Below are positions 9,310 through 17,285 of a DNA stretch of 36,691 bases, one piece after another. Below the pieces are notes generated by a model. The model was not told the origin of the DNA and did not search any database. It saw nothing but the letters and a program-made list of their open reading frames with translations. The DNA comes from a bacterium (GTDB lineage: Bacteria; Bdellovibrionota_B; Oligoflexia; Oligoflexales; RGVZ01), in contig RGVZ01000025.1 of the NCBI GenBank assembly GCA_010029825.1, forward strand, positions 1-36,691, in the 5' to 3' direction. Every line of letters starts with the position of its first letter. The stretch's first letter is position 1. A program made the position numbers and the translations under genes.

Positions 9310-10023
9310 CTAGAAGAACAGGTAACTGGCGCCGATATCGACTGCCCAGCTGTTTCGGCGGTGTTTCTCTTCGGCGCGCATCTCGTCGAATATCCGGTTG
9401 CGGAAATCGAATCGCAGGGAGAACGAGTCGTAAAGATAAAGGCGCTGTCCCCCGCCGATGATGATCGCGTCTTTCGCGCCCTGGTCGGTGTCCACGCGTG
9501 ACATGCCGGCTGTCAGGTACACGTCGGTGTAGACGATCATCTGGTCGAACAGGTTGAGTTTTCCGTAGAACGGCGCCGCGACGGCAGCGATGTCGCGCAT
9601 GCCATGGATGGCATTGACGTCAGGGTCCGGTGTCACGATGGAATCGGGATTCGTCGCGTCACCCTGCAGCGGACGGTAGCGCAACTGGTTGAGTGCCTTG
9701 CGATCCGCGGAGTCCGAGACTTTGGTGCTTATCCACTGGGTTTCGATGCCAACCCATTCTCCGATGAACATACCGAGGCGGTAGCCAGTCGCGAAGGTCG
9801 AGGTGTACGACTCGTTGAGGATTGTCCCGCTCATGAACCCGATCTCCGGGCGCAAGGATTTCAGGAAGAAGCGGTTTTGCAGCACCGAGACGGGCCGTGG
9901 TGCCGCCGCGGGCTTGAATGTCGCCGGGGCGATATCGATCGTTTCGGCCCTTGCCGTCGCGTTGAGATGCAGCGCTGACGCCAGGATCGAAATCACCATC
10001 AGCTTCTTGAAGCCGGTCATCAT
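9310..10023 (-). CDS. Outer-membrane beta-barrel protein, first gene of the TPR operon
   Basis: A 237-aa protein. The ATG chosen has GAGGA 7 nt upstream; the longer frame starts 10 codons earlier without an SD. The signal peptide ends at TARA. The mature part opens with the 'V-L-Q-N-R-F-F-L-K' phrase typical of the Myxococcales-type outer-membrane beta-barrel family (the one modelled as OMP_myx_plus). Alternating hydrophobic strands follow, and the chain ends in S-Y-L-F-F, a good beta-signal with terminal Phe for BAM-dependent insertion. It heads a five-gene minus-strand operon of TPR proteins and probably anchors them at the outer membrane. Confidence 0.85.
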   Translation of the reverse strand: MMTGFKKLMVISILASALHLNATARAETIDIAPATFKPAAAPRPVSVLQNRFFLKSLRPEIGFMSGTILNESYTSTFATGYRLGMFIGEWVGIETQWISTKVSDSADRKALNQLRYRPLQGDATNPDSIVTPDPDVNAIHGMRDIAAVAAPFYGKLNLFDQMIVYTDVYLTAGMSRVDTDQGAKDAIIIGGGQRLYLYDSFSLRFDFRNRIFDEMRAEEKHRRNSWAVDIGASYLFF

Positions 10024-10129
10024 GGTTCGTTCCTCTATAGCGACGGACTTCATGGTCCGACGGACAAGAGGGTTTTCGGAGTCGATGTTTGGGGCTTTAG
10101 GCCCCGGCGGGGAAACCGGGAACCCGGCG

Positions 10130-10159
10130 ATAGCAGCGCAGAATCTGTGGCGGCGTCAA
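10130..10159 (-). promoter_or_regulatory. Candidate sigma70-type promoter of the beta-barrel/TPR operon
   Basis: On the minus strand a TTGACG (-35, positions 10154-10159) is followed 18 bp later by TGCTAT (-10, positions 10130-10135), about 105 nt ahead of the beta-barrel start. It lies just past the end of hslO. The -10 is imperfect, so this is a candidate only. Confidence 0.4.
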
Positions 10160-10172
10160 CCGTTTGACGAAA

Positions 10173-11138
10173 TCAGTTTTTCCGGGTTGCGTCGGCGGTC
10201 CTGATTTCAGCCAGCAGATCCTCGATCCGTTCCAGCTTGATGACGTAAGTCGCGCCGCAAAACTGGCATTTTGCCTCGATGTCCTTGCGGGCTTTTACCA
10301 TTTCATCAATTTCATGACCGCCCAGCAAGGCAAGCGAACGCTCCAGGCGGCTTTGTGAGCAGCGACACCGGAAATTCAAGTCATGGATCACATCGCTGGC
10401 AACCAGCGGAATTTCGCCCGTGTATACCCGCAGCAGATCCTCCGCATTCGTGGCCTTCTCGATTTGGCTGGAAAGCGGCGGGGCTTTCGCGGCGAGCTCT
10501 TCCAGGCGATTGATCAGCGTTTCATTTGGCGTCGTCGTACCCGGAGAAGCCGGGGCGTTGTCGGATTGCGGCATCAGTTCAATCATGACTCCGCCGCTGC
10601 ACTGGACAGTTCCGTCTTCCGCCAGCAGCACTCCGAGGCTGATCAGGGAGGGGATCTGCGCCGATTGTTCGAGGTACCACGCGAGATCCTGACCGATCTG
10701 ACTTGTCACCAAAGGCACGGTGCTGACTCGCGGCTGTTTCTCGAATGGCACGGAGCGCACAACGGTCAAGACTCCCTTGCCGATGGCGTCGGCGACATCC
10801 AGTCGCGCCGTGCTGTTCATTTGCTGGCGGATCGCGTCAACCTGGGGGTTGCCACACCACGCGCGCAATTCGCCCTCGTAGGTTGCCTCGGCAAAGACCC
10901 CGGCGATTGGCCCGTCCCCGTTGAAGTGGAGCCCGATCTGCTGGTGTTCACTCATGTGCGCGGCCAGCAACGCGGCGCCGCTCAGCGCGCGACTGAGTCC
11001 AACCGTCGCCGACGGGCTGGTCTGCAGCTGACCGCATATGGTCCGTGATGTCCGTGTGGTGATGACAACCGCCGCGCGGAACGTCAAGTCTTTCGCGTAA
11101 AACCGGTAGACGCGGTCAATTTCAGATAACGATTTCAA
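10173..11138 (-). CDS. hslO: Redox-regulated chaperone Hsp33
   Basis: A 321-aa cytoplasmic holdase. The zinc/redox switch is intact: Cys258-x-Cys260 (C-R-C) and Cys291-x-x-Cys294 (C-Q-F-C) near the C-terminus. These release zinc and form disulfides on oxidation, switching the chaperone on. The N-terminal domain shows the family block around GLSRALSGAALLAAHM. The start is TTG, overlapping the TGA of the upstream oxidase gene by 4 nt (11135-11138); AGGA lies 6 nt ahead and no other start fits. It is therefore co-transcribed and coupled with an enzyme expected to produce hydrogen peroxide. Confidence 0.93.
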   Translation of the reverse strand: MKSLSEIDRVYRFYAKDLTFRAAVVITTRTSRTICGQLQTSPSATVGLSRALSGAALLAAHMSEHQQIGLHFNGDGPIAGVFAEATYEGELRAWCGNPQVDAIRQQMNSTARLDVADAIGKGVLTVVRSVPFEKQPRVSTVPLVTSQIGQDLAWYLEQSAQIPSLISLGVLLAEDGTVQCSGGVMIELMPQSDNAPASPGTTTPNETLINRLEELAAKAPPLSSQIEKATNAEDLLRVYTGEIPLVASDVIHDLNFRCRCSQSRLERSLALLGGHEIDEMVKARKDIEAKCQFCGATYVIKLERIEDLLAEIRTADATRKN

Positions 11139-12307
11139 TCTATTTCCTGTTTTCTCACCGTCGGCCGCAATCGCAGAAAGTCAAATGGTACCCGCGCGTC
11201 ACCAGTCAGCGCAAGATCCGCCAGCAACTCACCAATCACGGTCGCGAACTTGAAGCCGTGTCCGGAAAAGCCTGCCGCGAAGAAAACGCTTTGGCTGCGC
11301 GCCCCGCCGGGGAGAGGCCACGCGTCGATGATGAAATGCTCGTCCGCCGACATCGTGTAGATGCAGGGTTTCGCCTTGATGGACCTTGGCAGTGGCATAC
11401 CTTTGAGCCGGGTCGACAAGAATTCGGTCAAGACGCCCAGATCGGGGTCCTTGTCGCTGCGGTCCATGAAATCGGGATCCTCAAAGCGCGTTCCGTGCGA
11501 GTGTGACGCGGCTTTCAGGCCGACATCCTCTCGCGCCGGCATGCCATAGAAGAATCCCTTGTCGGTATCGAGTCCAAAGCAGGGCATTCCGTGGCGCTCG
11601 TCGAATGCCGGTGGCGCCTCGAACCAGTGCTGGACCATGCGGCGCAGGTGCAGGTTCAACCCGAGGGGCCGCAATAAAGCCGTCGCCCACGGTCCGCTGG
11701 TGATGACGAGGCGCTCTGCCTGGAATGTCCCCGCGCTCGTCATGACCCGGACGGGGCCATGTCCTGTGGACTCCCAGGACGTGACCTTGGTGTTGTACAG
11801 GATCCTGGCGCCATGTTTTTCCGCCATGTCGGAATGGGCCTTCACGCATTCCTCCACGCGCAGGAACCCGGCGTCTTCCTCGAACAGGACCTCCCAGTCG
11901 TTATCGAAGTTGAATTGGGGATACATTTCGCGGGCTTGTGCGGCGCTCCAGGTCTCGATGGCGAGGTTGTGCTCGCGGGCGGCCTTTTTCACGCCGGCGA
12001 CGACCTGACTCGTTCCCGGGTTTCCGGCGAGGATCAGCCCCGTCCGGTGAAACAGACGACGGCCGGACTCGGCCTCGAGATCGTCCCACAGGTCGTATGC
12101 CCTGTTCAGCAGCGGAACATAGTCCGGGTGCTCAAAATAAGCCTTTCGAATCAATCGGGTATCGCCGTGGGACGCGCCCTTGTCGTGGGCCGCGTCGAAC
12201 TGTTCCAGGCCAAGGACCCTGACGCCGCGGCGGGCGAGTTGCCACGCGGTCGCGCTGCCCATTCCGCCAATCCCAACCACAATCACGTCGTAAGTTGCTT
12301 GATCCAT
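11135..12307 (-). CDS. solA: Monomeric sarcosine oxidase / N-methyltryptophan oxidase family flavoenzyme
   Basis: A 390-aa FAD enzyme of the MSOX/MTOX family, which oxidises secondary N-methyl amino acids to the amino acid, formaldehyde and H2O2. The N-terminal dinucleotide-binding motif reads GIGGMGSA. The residue for covalent flavin attachment is present as Cys315 in A-K-P-C-I-Y-T, the same number as in Bacillus MSOX. Lys265 and His269 (active-site/oxygen-activating residues of MSOX) also align exactly. The G-H-G-F-K block holds the substrate-carboxylate lysine (Lys353). MSOX and MTOX cannot be told apart from sequence alone, so the symbol names the family. The gene overlaps hslO by 4 nt and diverges from rmuC across 53 nt. 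Confidence 0.85.
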   Translation of the reverse strand: MDQATYDVIVVGIGGMGSATAWQLARRGVRVLGLEQFDAAHDKGASHGDTRLIRKAYFEHPDYVPLLNRAYDLWDDLEAESGRRLFHRTGLILAGNPGTSQVVAGVKKAAREHNLAIETWSAAQAREMYPQFNFDNDWEVLFEEDAGFLRVEECVKAHSDMAEKHGARILYNTKVTSWESTGHGPVRVMTSAGTFQAERLVITSGPWATALLRPLGLNLHLRRMVQHWFEAPPAFDERHGMPCFGLDTDKGFFYGMPAREDVGLKAASHSHGTRFEDPDFMDRSDKDPDLGVLTEFLSTRLKGMPLPRSIKAKPCIYTMSADEHFIIDAWPLPGGARSQSVFFAAGFSGHGFKFATVIGELLADLALTGDARVPFDFLRLRPTVRKQEID

Positions 12308-12360
12308 GACCAGTTTCCGCTACAGTTTGAGGCCCGTTTCATACTCCCACGGAGATTATC

Positions 12361-13554
12361 GTGACCAGCAATTTTTGGACAATTTGGACGACTGGCGGTT
12401 CAGCCCTGCTCGTTTTTATCTTGGGCGTCGCTGTCGGTTATTGGCTCAAGTGGTGGACTGGACGCAACCAGGGTGAGGAAGTTGCCGACGCCGTTCGCGG
12501 AATCTTCAGCCAACTGTCGATGGAAGCCCTCGGTGCCGCCAGCGAGCAGTTGACCGCGATGGCCCGGACCCAGCTGGCGGCCGAGCGTGACATGTCGGCG
12601 AAGGAACTGGACCACAAGAAGTCCATGATCGACCACGAACTCAAGGCGATGGGGCAAACCCTCGAGGGGCTGGGCAACGTGGTGCGCGGGATCGAGTCGG
12701 AACGGAAGGCGAACTTTGCCGAACTGGGCCAGGTCTTGAAGTCGACCCAGGAGAAAATGCGCGACCTGAGCGACGCGACCGGCGAGTTGAAGCAAGTGTT
12801 GTCAAGTTCGCAGTCGCGTGGATTGTGGGGCGAGCGCATCGCGGATGACATCCTGCGATTCGCCGGTTTTGTCGAGAACATCAATTACGAAAAACAGAAG
12901 GCCATCGCTTCGGTTGGCACGAAACCTGATTTCACTTTCTTCCTGCCGCGGAAACTCGTCCTCAACATGGACGTGAAATTCCCTATCGCGAATTACTCGC
13001 GATTTGTCGGGGCCGCCAACGCGATGGAGAAAGAAGCCGCGCGCAAGGCTTTCTTGAACGATGTGAAGTTGCGGATCAAGGAAGTCACTGTCCGCGACTA
13101 CATCAATCCCGGACAGAATACGGTGGACTGCGTGTTGATGTTCATCCCCCACGAGCAGATTTACGCCTTCATCCAGGCCGAGGCTCCGGAGGTTTTTGAT
13201 GATGCCCTGAGCAAGAAGGTCATTTGTTGCTCGCCGATGACCTTGTTCGCGGTGCTCGCCGTGGTGCGTCAGGCAGTGGACAGTTTCGCGATGGAAAAAG
13301 CCTCCGGTGAGATGCTGAAGGTCATCGGTGAGTTCAAGTCCCAGTGGGAAAAGTTCACCGAGAAACTGGAAGGCCTTGGCAAGAAAATCAGCGGGATCCA
13401 GGGCGACTACGAGGCGCTCATCACGACCCGCCGCCGGCAGTTGGAAAAACCGCTGGAGAAACTCGAGGAGATCCGGTTGTCGGGGGTGAACAAGGTCGCT
13501 GTGCTCGCGCCTTCTGACCTTGAATTGCCTGCGGGTATTCAACACAAGGAATAA
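12361..13554 (+). CDS. rmuC: DNA recombination protein RmuC family
   Basis: A 397-aa protein. An N-terminal membrane segment (residues ~12-31) is followed by a coiled coil (residues ~40-150). The RmuC nuclease-like core carries L-W-G-E-R-I-A-D-D-I-L, P-D-F-T-F-F-L-P and L-N-M-D-V-K-F-P, then the F-I-P-H-E-Q-I-Y block. RmuC limits inversions and rearrangements at short inverted repeats; its biochemistry is poorly defined. The start is GTG with GGAG 6-7 nt upstream. mscL follows after 15 nt, probably as one transcript. Confidence 0.93.
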   Translation: MTSNFWTIWTTGGSALLVFILGVAVGYWLKWWTGRNQGEEVADAVRGIFSQLSMEALGAASEQLTAMARTQLAAERDMSAKELDHKKSMIDHELKAMGQTLEGLGNVVRGIESERKANFAELGQVLKSTQEKMRDLSDATGELKQVLSSSQSRGLWGERIADDILRFAGFVENINYEKQKAIASVGTKPDFTFFLPRKLVLNMDVKFPIANYSRFVGAANAMEKEAARKAFLNDVKLRIKEVTVRDYINPGQNTVDCVLMFIPHEQIYAFIQAEAPEVFDDALSKKVICCSPMTLFAVLAVVRQAVDSFAMEKASGEMLKVIGEFKSQWEKFTEKLEGLGKKISGIQGDYEALITTRRRQLEKPLEKLEEIRLSGVNKVAVLAPSDLELPAGIQHKE

Positions 13555-13569
13555 ACAGGAGAGCTTGAA

Positions 13570-13971
13570 ATGGTCAGGAGTCTGTTCGACGAATTTCGCG
13601 CCTTCGCCTTCAAGGGCAATGTTGTCGACATGGCCGTCGGTGTCATTATTGGCGCCGCGTTCGGCAAGATCGTTGATTCACTCGTGAAGAACATCCTGAT
13701 GCCGGTCATCAGCCTGCTGATCCCCGGGGAGCAAGGCTATGTCGGGTGGAAGGCCGTCGTCGGCACCAAGGAAATTCCTTACGGGCTGTTCCTTGGCGAG
13801 GTGGTCAATTTCCTGATCGTCGCGTTCGCCTTGTACGTGTTCATGATCAAGTTTCTCGGTTTCCTGACCTCACAGAAGAAGCAGGAGGCCGCGTCGCCCC
13901 CGGTCCCAGTGATCAGTGAGGAACAGAAACTCCTGCGCGAGATCCGTGACCTTCTCGCGGCGCGACGCTGA
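13570..13971 (+). CDS. mscL: Large-conductance mechanosensitive channel MscL
   Basis: A 133-aa protein of the standard MscL length. The N-terminal helix and TM1 read F-K-G-N-V-V-D-M-A-V-G-V-I-I-G-A-A-F, the classical pore-lining signature. TM2 is G-E-V-V-N-F-L-I-V-A-F-A-L-Y, and the C-terminal helical bundle ends K-L-L-R-E-I-R-D-L-L. It opens under membrane tension during osmotic downshock in the inner membrane. AGGAG precedes the ATG. The last 59 bp overlap, on the opposite strand, the end of the sugar transporter gene. Confidence 0.96.
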   Translation: MVRSLFDEFRAFAFKGNVVDMAVGVIIGAAFGKIVDSLVKNILMPVISLLIPGEQGYVGWKAVVGTKEIPYGLFLGEVVNFLIVAFALYVFMIKFLGFLTSQKKQEAASPPVPVISEEQKLLREIRDLLAARR

Positions 13972-15133
13972 TCCCCTCGTCGCGGTCGCATTTGGCCGCG
14001 AACCACGCGATGTATCCGTAGCACAGGGCTGGAAGGGCCAGCGCGGCCTTCAGCCCCGACGCGTCGGCGATCCCGCCGACAATGACGGGCAGGATCGCGC
14101 CACCGACAATCGCCATGACGAGCAGGCTGGACCCGACGCTGGTCAGGGCGCCGAGGCCGCTGACCCCCAGCGCGAAGATCGTCGGGAACATGATCGAGTT
14201 GCACAGGCCCGCGGCCAGCAACGTGTAACCTGCCGTCTGCCCTGAGGTCACCGTCGAAGTCCCGACGAGAAGCGCTGCCGCGATCGCGGCGAACATGAGC
14301 GCGCGATGGCCCTCGATTCTCTGCATGGCGGCACTTCCCGCGAACCGTCCGATCATCGCCCCGGTCCAGTAAAGCGAGACATATTTCGCCGCCTCATGCT
14401 CGGTTGTCGTCATGTGGGCCACGTTGGTCAGGTAGTTGACGAGAAAACTTCCGATTGAAACCTCAGCGCCGACGTACGCGAAAATCCCGATAACGGCGAG
14501 GCGCAGTGGGGTCGAGCGCAACGCCTGCCGCGCGGCCGCGACGCTGAAAGGCTCGATCTTTTCCGAAACGACGGGCAACCGCGACTTCGCGAAAATGATC
14601 GCCATGGCGATCAGGATGAACGAGACGGCCAGGTAGGGGCCCTGAACCTGACGGGCCCCCGCGCCCGATTGCTGCAGGATCAACCATCCACCGACCCACG
14701 GCGCGATCGCCGTTCCCAGCGAATTGAAAGCCTGCGTCAACGTCAAGCGGCTGGAAGCAGTCTCTGTTGTACCAAGAAGCGTGACAAACGGATTCGCCGC
14801 GACTTGCAGGATGGTGATTCCGAGCGCGAGAACAAACAGGGCCGCGAGAAACAGCGGGAACGAGGGAACCTCAGCCGCCGGCCAGAACATGGCCGCGCCA
14901 AACGCGCATGTCGCGAGCCCGGCGACGAGGGCGCGCTGGTAACCAAGTCGCGCCGTGATCGCGGCGGCAGGGATTGCTCCGACAAAATAGGCAATGAAGA
15001 ATGAGAACTGGATCAGCGCGGCCTCGGTATAGCCCAGGTTGAAGACCGATTTCAGGTGCGGGATCAGGATGTCGTTGAGGCATGTGATGAAGCCCCACGC
15101 GAAGAACAAGAAGGTTAAAAGCGCGAATTGCAT
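13913..15133 (-). CDS. MFS sugar transporter, FucP/GluP type
   Basis: A 406-aa, 12-helix inner-membrane carrier. The opening F-A-W-G-F-I-T-C-L-N-D-I-L-I-P-H-L-K and the helix-4 block I-L-Q-V-A-A-N-P-F-V-T are hallmarks of the FHS family (L-fucose, glucose/galactose:H+ symporters). The sugar transported cannot be read from sequence. The ATG has GGGGG 8 nt upstream. An intrinsic terminator sits only ~20 nt upstream of the start, so transcription must begin within or before the SYLF gene, or pass the terminator. The C-terminal tail (~20 residues) overlaps mscL. Confidence 0.9.
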   Translation of the reverse strand: MQFALLTFLFFAWGFITCLNDILIPHLKSVFNLGYTEAALIQFSFFIAYFVGAIPAAAITARLGYQRALVAGLATCAFGAAMFWPAAEVPSFPLFLAALFVLALGITILQVAANPFVTLLGTTETASSRLTLTQAFNSLGTAIAPWVGGWLILQQSGAGARQVQGPYLAVSFILIAMAIIFAKSRLPVVSEKIEPFSVAAARQALRSTPLRLAVIGIFAYVGAEVSIGSFLVNYLTNVAHMTTTEHEAAKYVSLYWTGAMIGRFAGSAAMQRIEGHRALMFAAIAAALLVGTSTVTSGQTAGYTLLAAGLCNSIMFPTIFALGVSGLGALTSVGSSLLVMAIVGGAILPVIVGGIADASGLKAALALPALCYGYIAWFAAKCDRDEGISVAPREGHGSRAGVSVPH

Positions 15134-15152
15134 CTGTCGTTCCCCCGAAAGT

Positions 15153-15186
15153 AAAAAGCCCGTCAGTTGTACCTGACGGGCTTTGC
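15153..15186 (-). terminator. Strong intrinsic terminator between SYLF gene and sugar transporter
   Basis: A perfect 12-bp stem (AAAGCCCGTCAG with CTGACGGGCTTT, loop of 6) is followed on the minus strand by a five-T tract. It begins 27 nt after the SYLF gene stop (15212). It ends about 20 nt before the ATG of the transporter gene, so it may also act as an attenuator in that gene's leader. Confidence 0.85.
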
Positions 15187-15211
15187 CTTGTTCAAGAGGT
15201 TAAGGCCGCGT

Positions 15212-15958
15212 TTAGGGGGCCACACGTGACACGGCGTCAATGAAGGGCGACGCGATGTTCGGGGTCAGGGCGCCTTGCGTGGCCAGGATGTCATGGGCCG
15301 TTTGCACGCCAAGGTGGTTGAATACCTTGAAGTTGCGATTCACATCGTGCGCGATGACCGTACCGTCTACCGCCAGACGCGCCTGCAGGCCAACGCCGCG
15401 GGTGTAAGCGAAGATGTTCGCGTTTTGGGAGACTCCGGCACCGTGACCGCCACTGAGAGGTCCGACCATGGCGCCAATGCCGGCACCCAAAGTCATCTGC
15501 GAGCTCTCAAGGCTTCTGACGCCCGCGTCGTTCATGAACAGGAGAAGGCTCTCAACCACACCGCCGCCAATCTGCAGGCCAACGGACGCGCCGCCCACAG
15601 ACAGGAAAGTCGGGGCGCTCCATGTGCCTTCCGGCAGACGACAGGTCGCCATGCCATCACCGCCGGTGCCGCCGAAAATGAAACCGGCCTGGACCGTGCG
15701 GATCGCCGCGATGCAGCGCGCCTGGCGCAGGAGTTCAGACGGAACGGACGGCGCAAGGATTGCAAGGGTCGAACTCGCGTCGGAAACGACGTTGCTGATC
15801 CGGCGGAATTCACCCGGACGCAACGGCGGGTTGTCGGTGCCGGCAAGGTTTGAACCGCCAGTCGTTGAACTGCCCGCTCCGCAAGCGGTCAACACCTGCG
15901 CGGCGAGGGCCATGGAAACGACAGATTTAATGATGGATTTTGGACGAAATTGGCTCAT
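15212..15958 (-). CDS. SYLF-domain (Ysc84/DUF500) lipoprotein
   Basis: A 248-aa protein. The ATG chosen has GAGG 9 nt upstream; a TTG two codons earlier also exists. The lipobox is canonical (V-L-T-A-C, Cys26). The C-terminal two-thirds is a SYLF lipid-binding domain: A-A-I-R-T-V-Q-A-G-F-I-F-G-G, then W-S-A-P-T-F-L-S-V-G-G-A-S-V-G-L-Q-I-G-G and the downstream Gly-rich strands G-P-L-S-G-G-H-G. SYLF domains bind phosphoinositides in eukaryotes; bacterial members are mostly exported and of unknown role. A strong terminator follows directly. Confidence 0.88.
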   Translation of the reverse strand: MSQFRPKSIIKSVVSMALAAQVLTACGAGSSTTGGSNLAGTDNPPLRPGEFRRISNVVSDASSTLAILAPSVPSELLRQARCIAAIRTVQAGFIFGGTGGDGMATCRLPEGTWSAPTFLSVGGASVGLQIGGGVVESLLLFMNDAGVRSLESSQMTLGAGIGAMVGPLSGGHGAGVSQNANIFAYTRGVGLQARLAVDGTVIAHDVNRNFKVFNHLGVQTAHDILATQGALTPNIASPFIDAVSRVAP

Positions 15959-16096
15959 TGGCAATTACCTCTTTTTCCCGGATCTGGTCCGCTGATGAGG
16001 CGGGTATTGCAGATTCCGTGCCGGATGCGCAACAATTAATAACCGGCTAAATCAGTGTCTTACGACGACCTCCTCGCGAGGGGGCTGTCAACTCGA

Positions 16097-16121
16097 TTGC
16101 CACCGGGTTCCATGCTAGACA
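16097..16121 (+). promoter_or_regulatory. Candidate promoter element of the secreted hydrolase gene
   Basis: TTGC at 16097 and GCTAGACA ending at 16121 lie about 35-58 nt upstream of the hydrolase start. The purF leader has the same two elements at the same 19-nt offset. The offset is short for a textbook sigma70 promoter, so the assignment is tentative. Confidence 0.25.
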
Positions 16122-16154
16122 AATCGATACCGGATAACGGTTGAGGGGTGGCCA

Positions 16155-17285
16155 ATGGCCCTGTGCCAAAAACGCCAGTCGTGGTTTCGCTGTCTTCTCA
16201 TCGCCGCGATGATGATCGCTGCGCGCGCGCCCGTGGCCTTTGCCGGCCGTGGTTGGCAGATGGGTTCCAACGAGGCCTACGTCGCGCAGACGGATGATGG
16301 CTGGGTGCTGCCGATCTGGCGTTACACACCACGTGTTGAGATCCGTGGCCGGTCTTATCCCCCGGTTGTCTTGTGCCACGGAATGGGCGCGAACCGTTTC
16401 AACCTCGCGCAAACCGGGCCCGGAAACCTGGCGACGTGGCTGGCCTCGCGCGGGCGCGATGTTTTCGTGATTGAACTGCGTGGTGCCGGGCGTTCAGTCG
16501 ATTTGACGCCGGACGCGCGTTCCGGTGGAAAATGGAATTATGATTTCGATTCGTACCGCGACAAGGACATTCCCGCGATCCTCGCCCGCATCCAGCAAGT
16601 CACCGGATCCGCGGAAGTTGACTGGGTTGGTCATTCCATGGGCGGGATGTTGCTATATTCCATCGCCGGGCATGATCTTGGTTTCTCAGGAAACGTGAGG
16701 ATCCGCCGTGGCGTCGCGATCGCCAGCCCCGGCATGATCCAGGACCTGCCAATTCGCTTGAACATGATGCTGCACCTGGCTGAGTGGTTCCCGTGGGAAC
16801 AGCTGCCAAATCGCTGGTGGTTGAGAACGATCATCCAGCTCTATCCGCATTTTGTTCCCGAAAACGAGCCATCGCTTGGATTCAAGGGCAACTACGATCC
16901 GTCGTTCATTCCGGATTTCGTTGCCAACGTCGGGTCGGACCTGTCCCGGTCTCTCGTGCGGCAGGTCCGTTCCTGGTACGGCCGTGGTGGCATCTTCTCG
17001 CGCGATGGCAGCGTGAACTACACAGACGAGATGAAGAAGAGTACGGTCCCGATCCGGTTCATCGCCGCGAATCGCGACCACATTGGCTCGATCAAGTCAG
17101 TCCAGCGCGCGTTTGAAGCCCAGGGACCGGAAAAGGACATGTTTGTCCTGGGCAAGGATTCCGCGGGGAACAGGGATTACGGCCATACAGACATCGTCGC
17201 AGGAAAATACGCGCCGGTTGACACGTTCCCTCTGGTCGAATCCTGGCTGTCAGGGAAGGCCCCGCTCACCGCCAGCAGGGACTGA
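16155..17285 (+). CDS. Secreted alpha/beta hydrolase (lipase/esterase-like)
   Basis: A 376-aa exported protein with a signal peptide to residue 30 (A-F-A, then GRG). The alpha/beta-hydrolase fold is clear. The oxyanion-hole strand is V-V-L-C-H-G-M-G-A-N, and the nucleophile elbow is G-H-S-M-G-G with Ser161. The likely acid is Asp in A-A-N-R-D-H, and the catalytic His is in D-Y-G-H-T-D. The R-x-Y-T-P front end resembles acid-lipase/PHA-depolymerase-like secreted esterases. The substrate is unknown. GAGGGG precedes the ATG. The 3' end overlaps the convergent enolase-superfamily gene by 109 bp. Confidence 0.88.
   Translation: MALCQKRQSWFRCLLIAAMMIAARAPVAFAGRGWQMGSNEAYVAQTDDGWVLPIWRYTPRVEIRGRSYPPVVLCHGMGANRFNLAQTGPGNLATWLASRGRDVFVIELRGAGRSVDLTPDARSGGKWNYDFDSYRDKDIPAILARIQQVTGSAEVDWVGHSMGGMLLYSIAGHDLGFSGNVRIRRGVAIASPGMIQDLPIRLNMMLHLAEWFPWEQLPNRWWLRTIIQLYPHFVPENEPSLGFKGNYDPSFIPDFVANVGSDLSRSLVRQVRSWYGRGGIFSRDGSVNYTDEMKKSTVPIRFIAANRDHIGSIKSVQRAFEAQGPEKDMFVLGKDSAGNRDYGHTDIVAGKYAPVDTFPLVESWLSGKAPLTASRD

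Noticed and set aside
10097-10111. GGGGC-TTTAG-GCCCC hairpin as a terminator after hslO
   Set aside because: Stem of only 5 bp and no T-tract on either strand; it lies in the leader of the beta-barrel operon and could be chance in GC-rich DNA.
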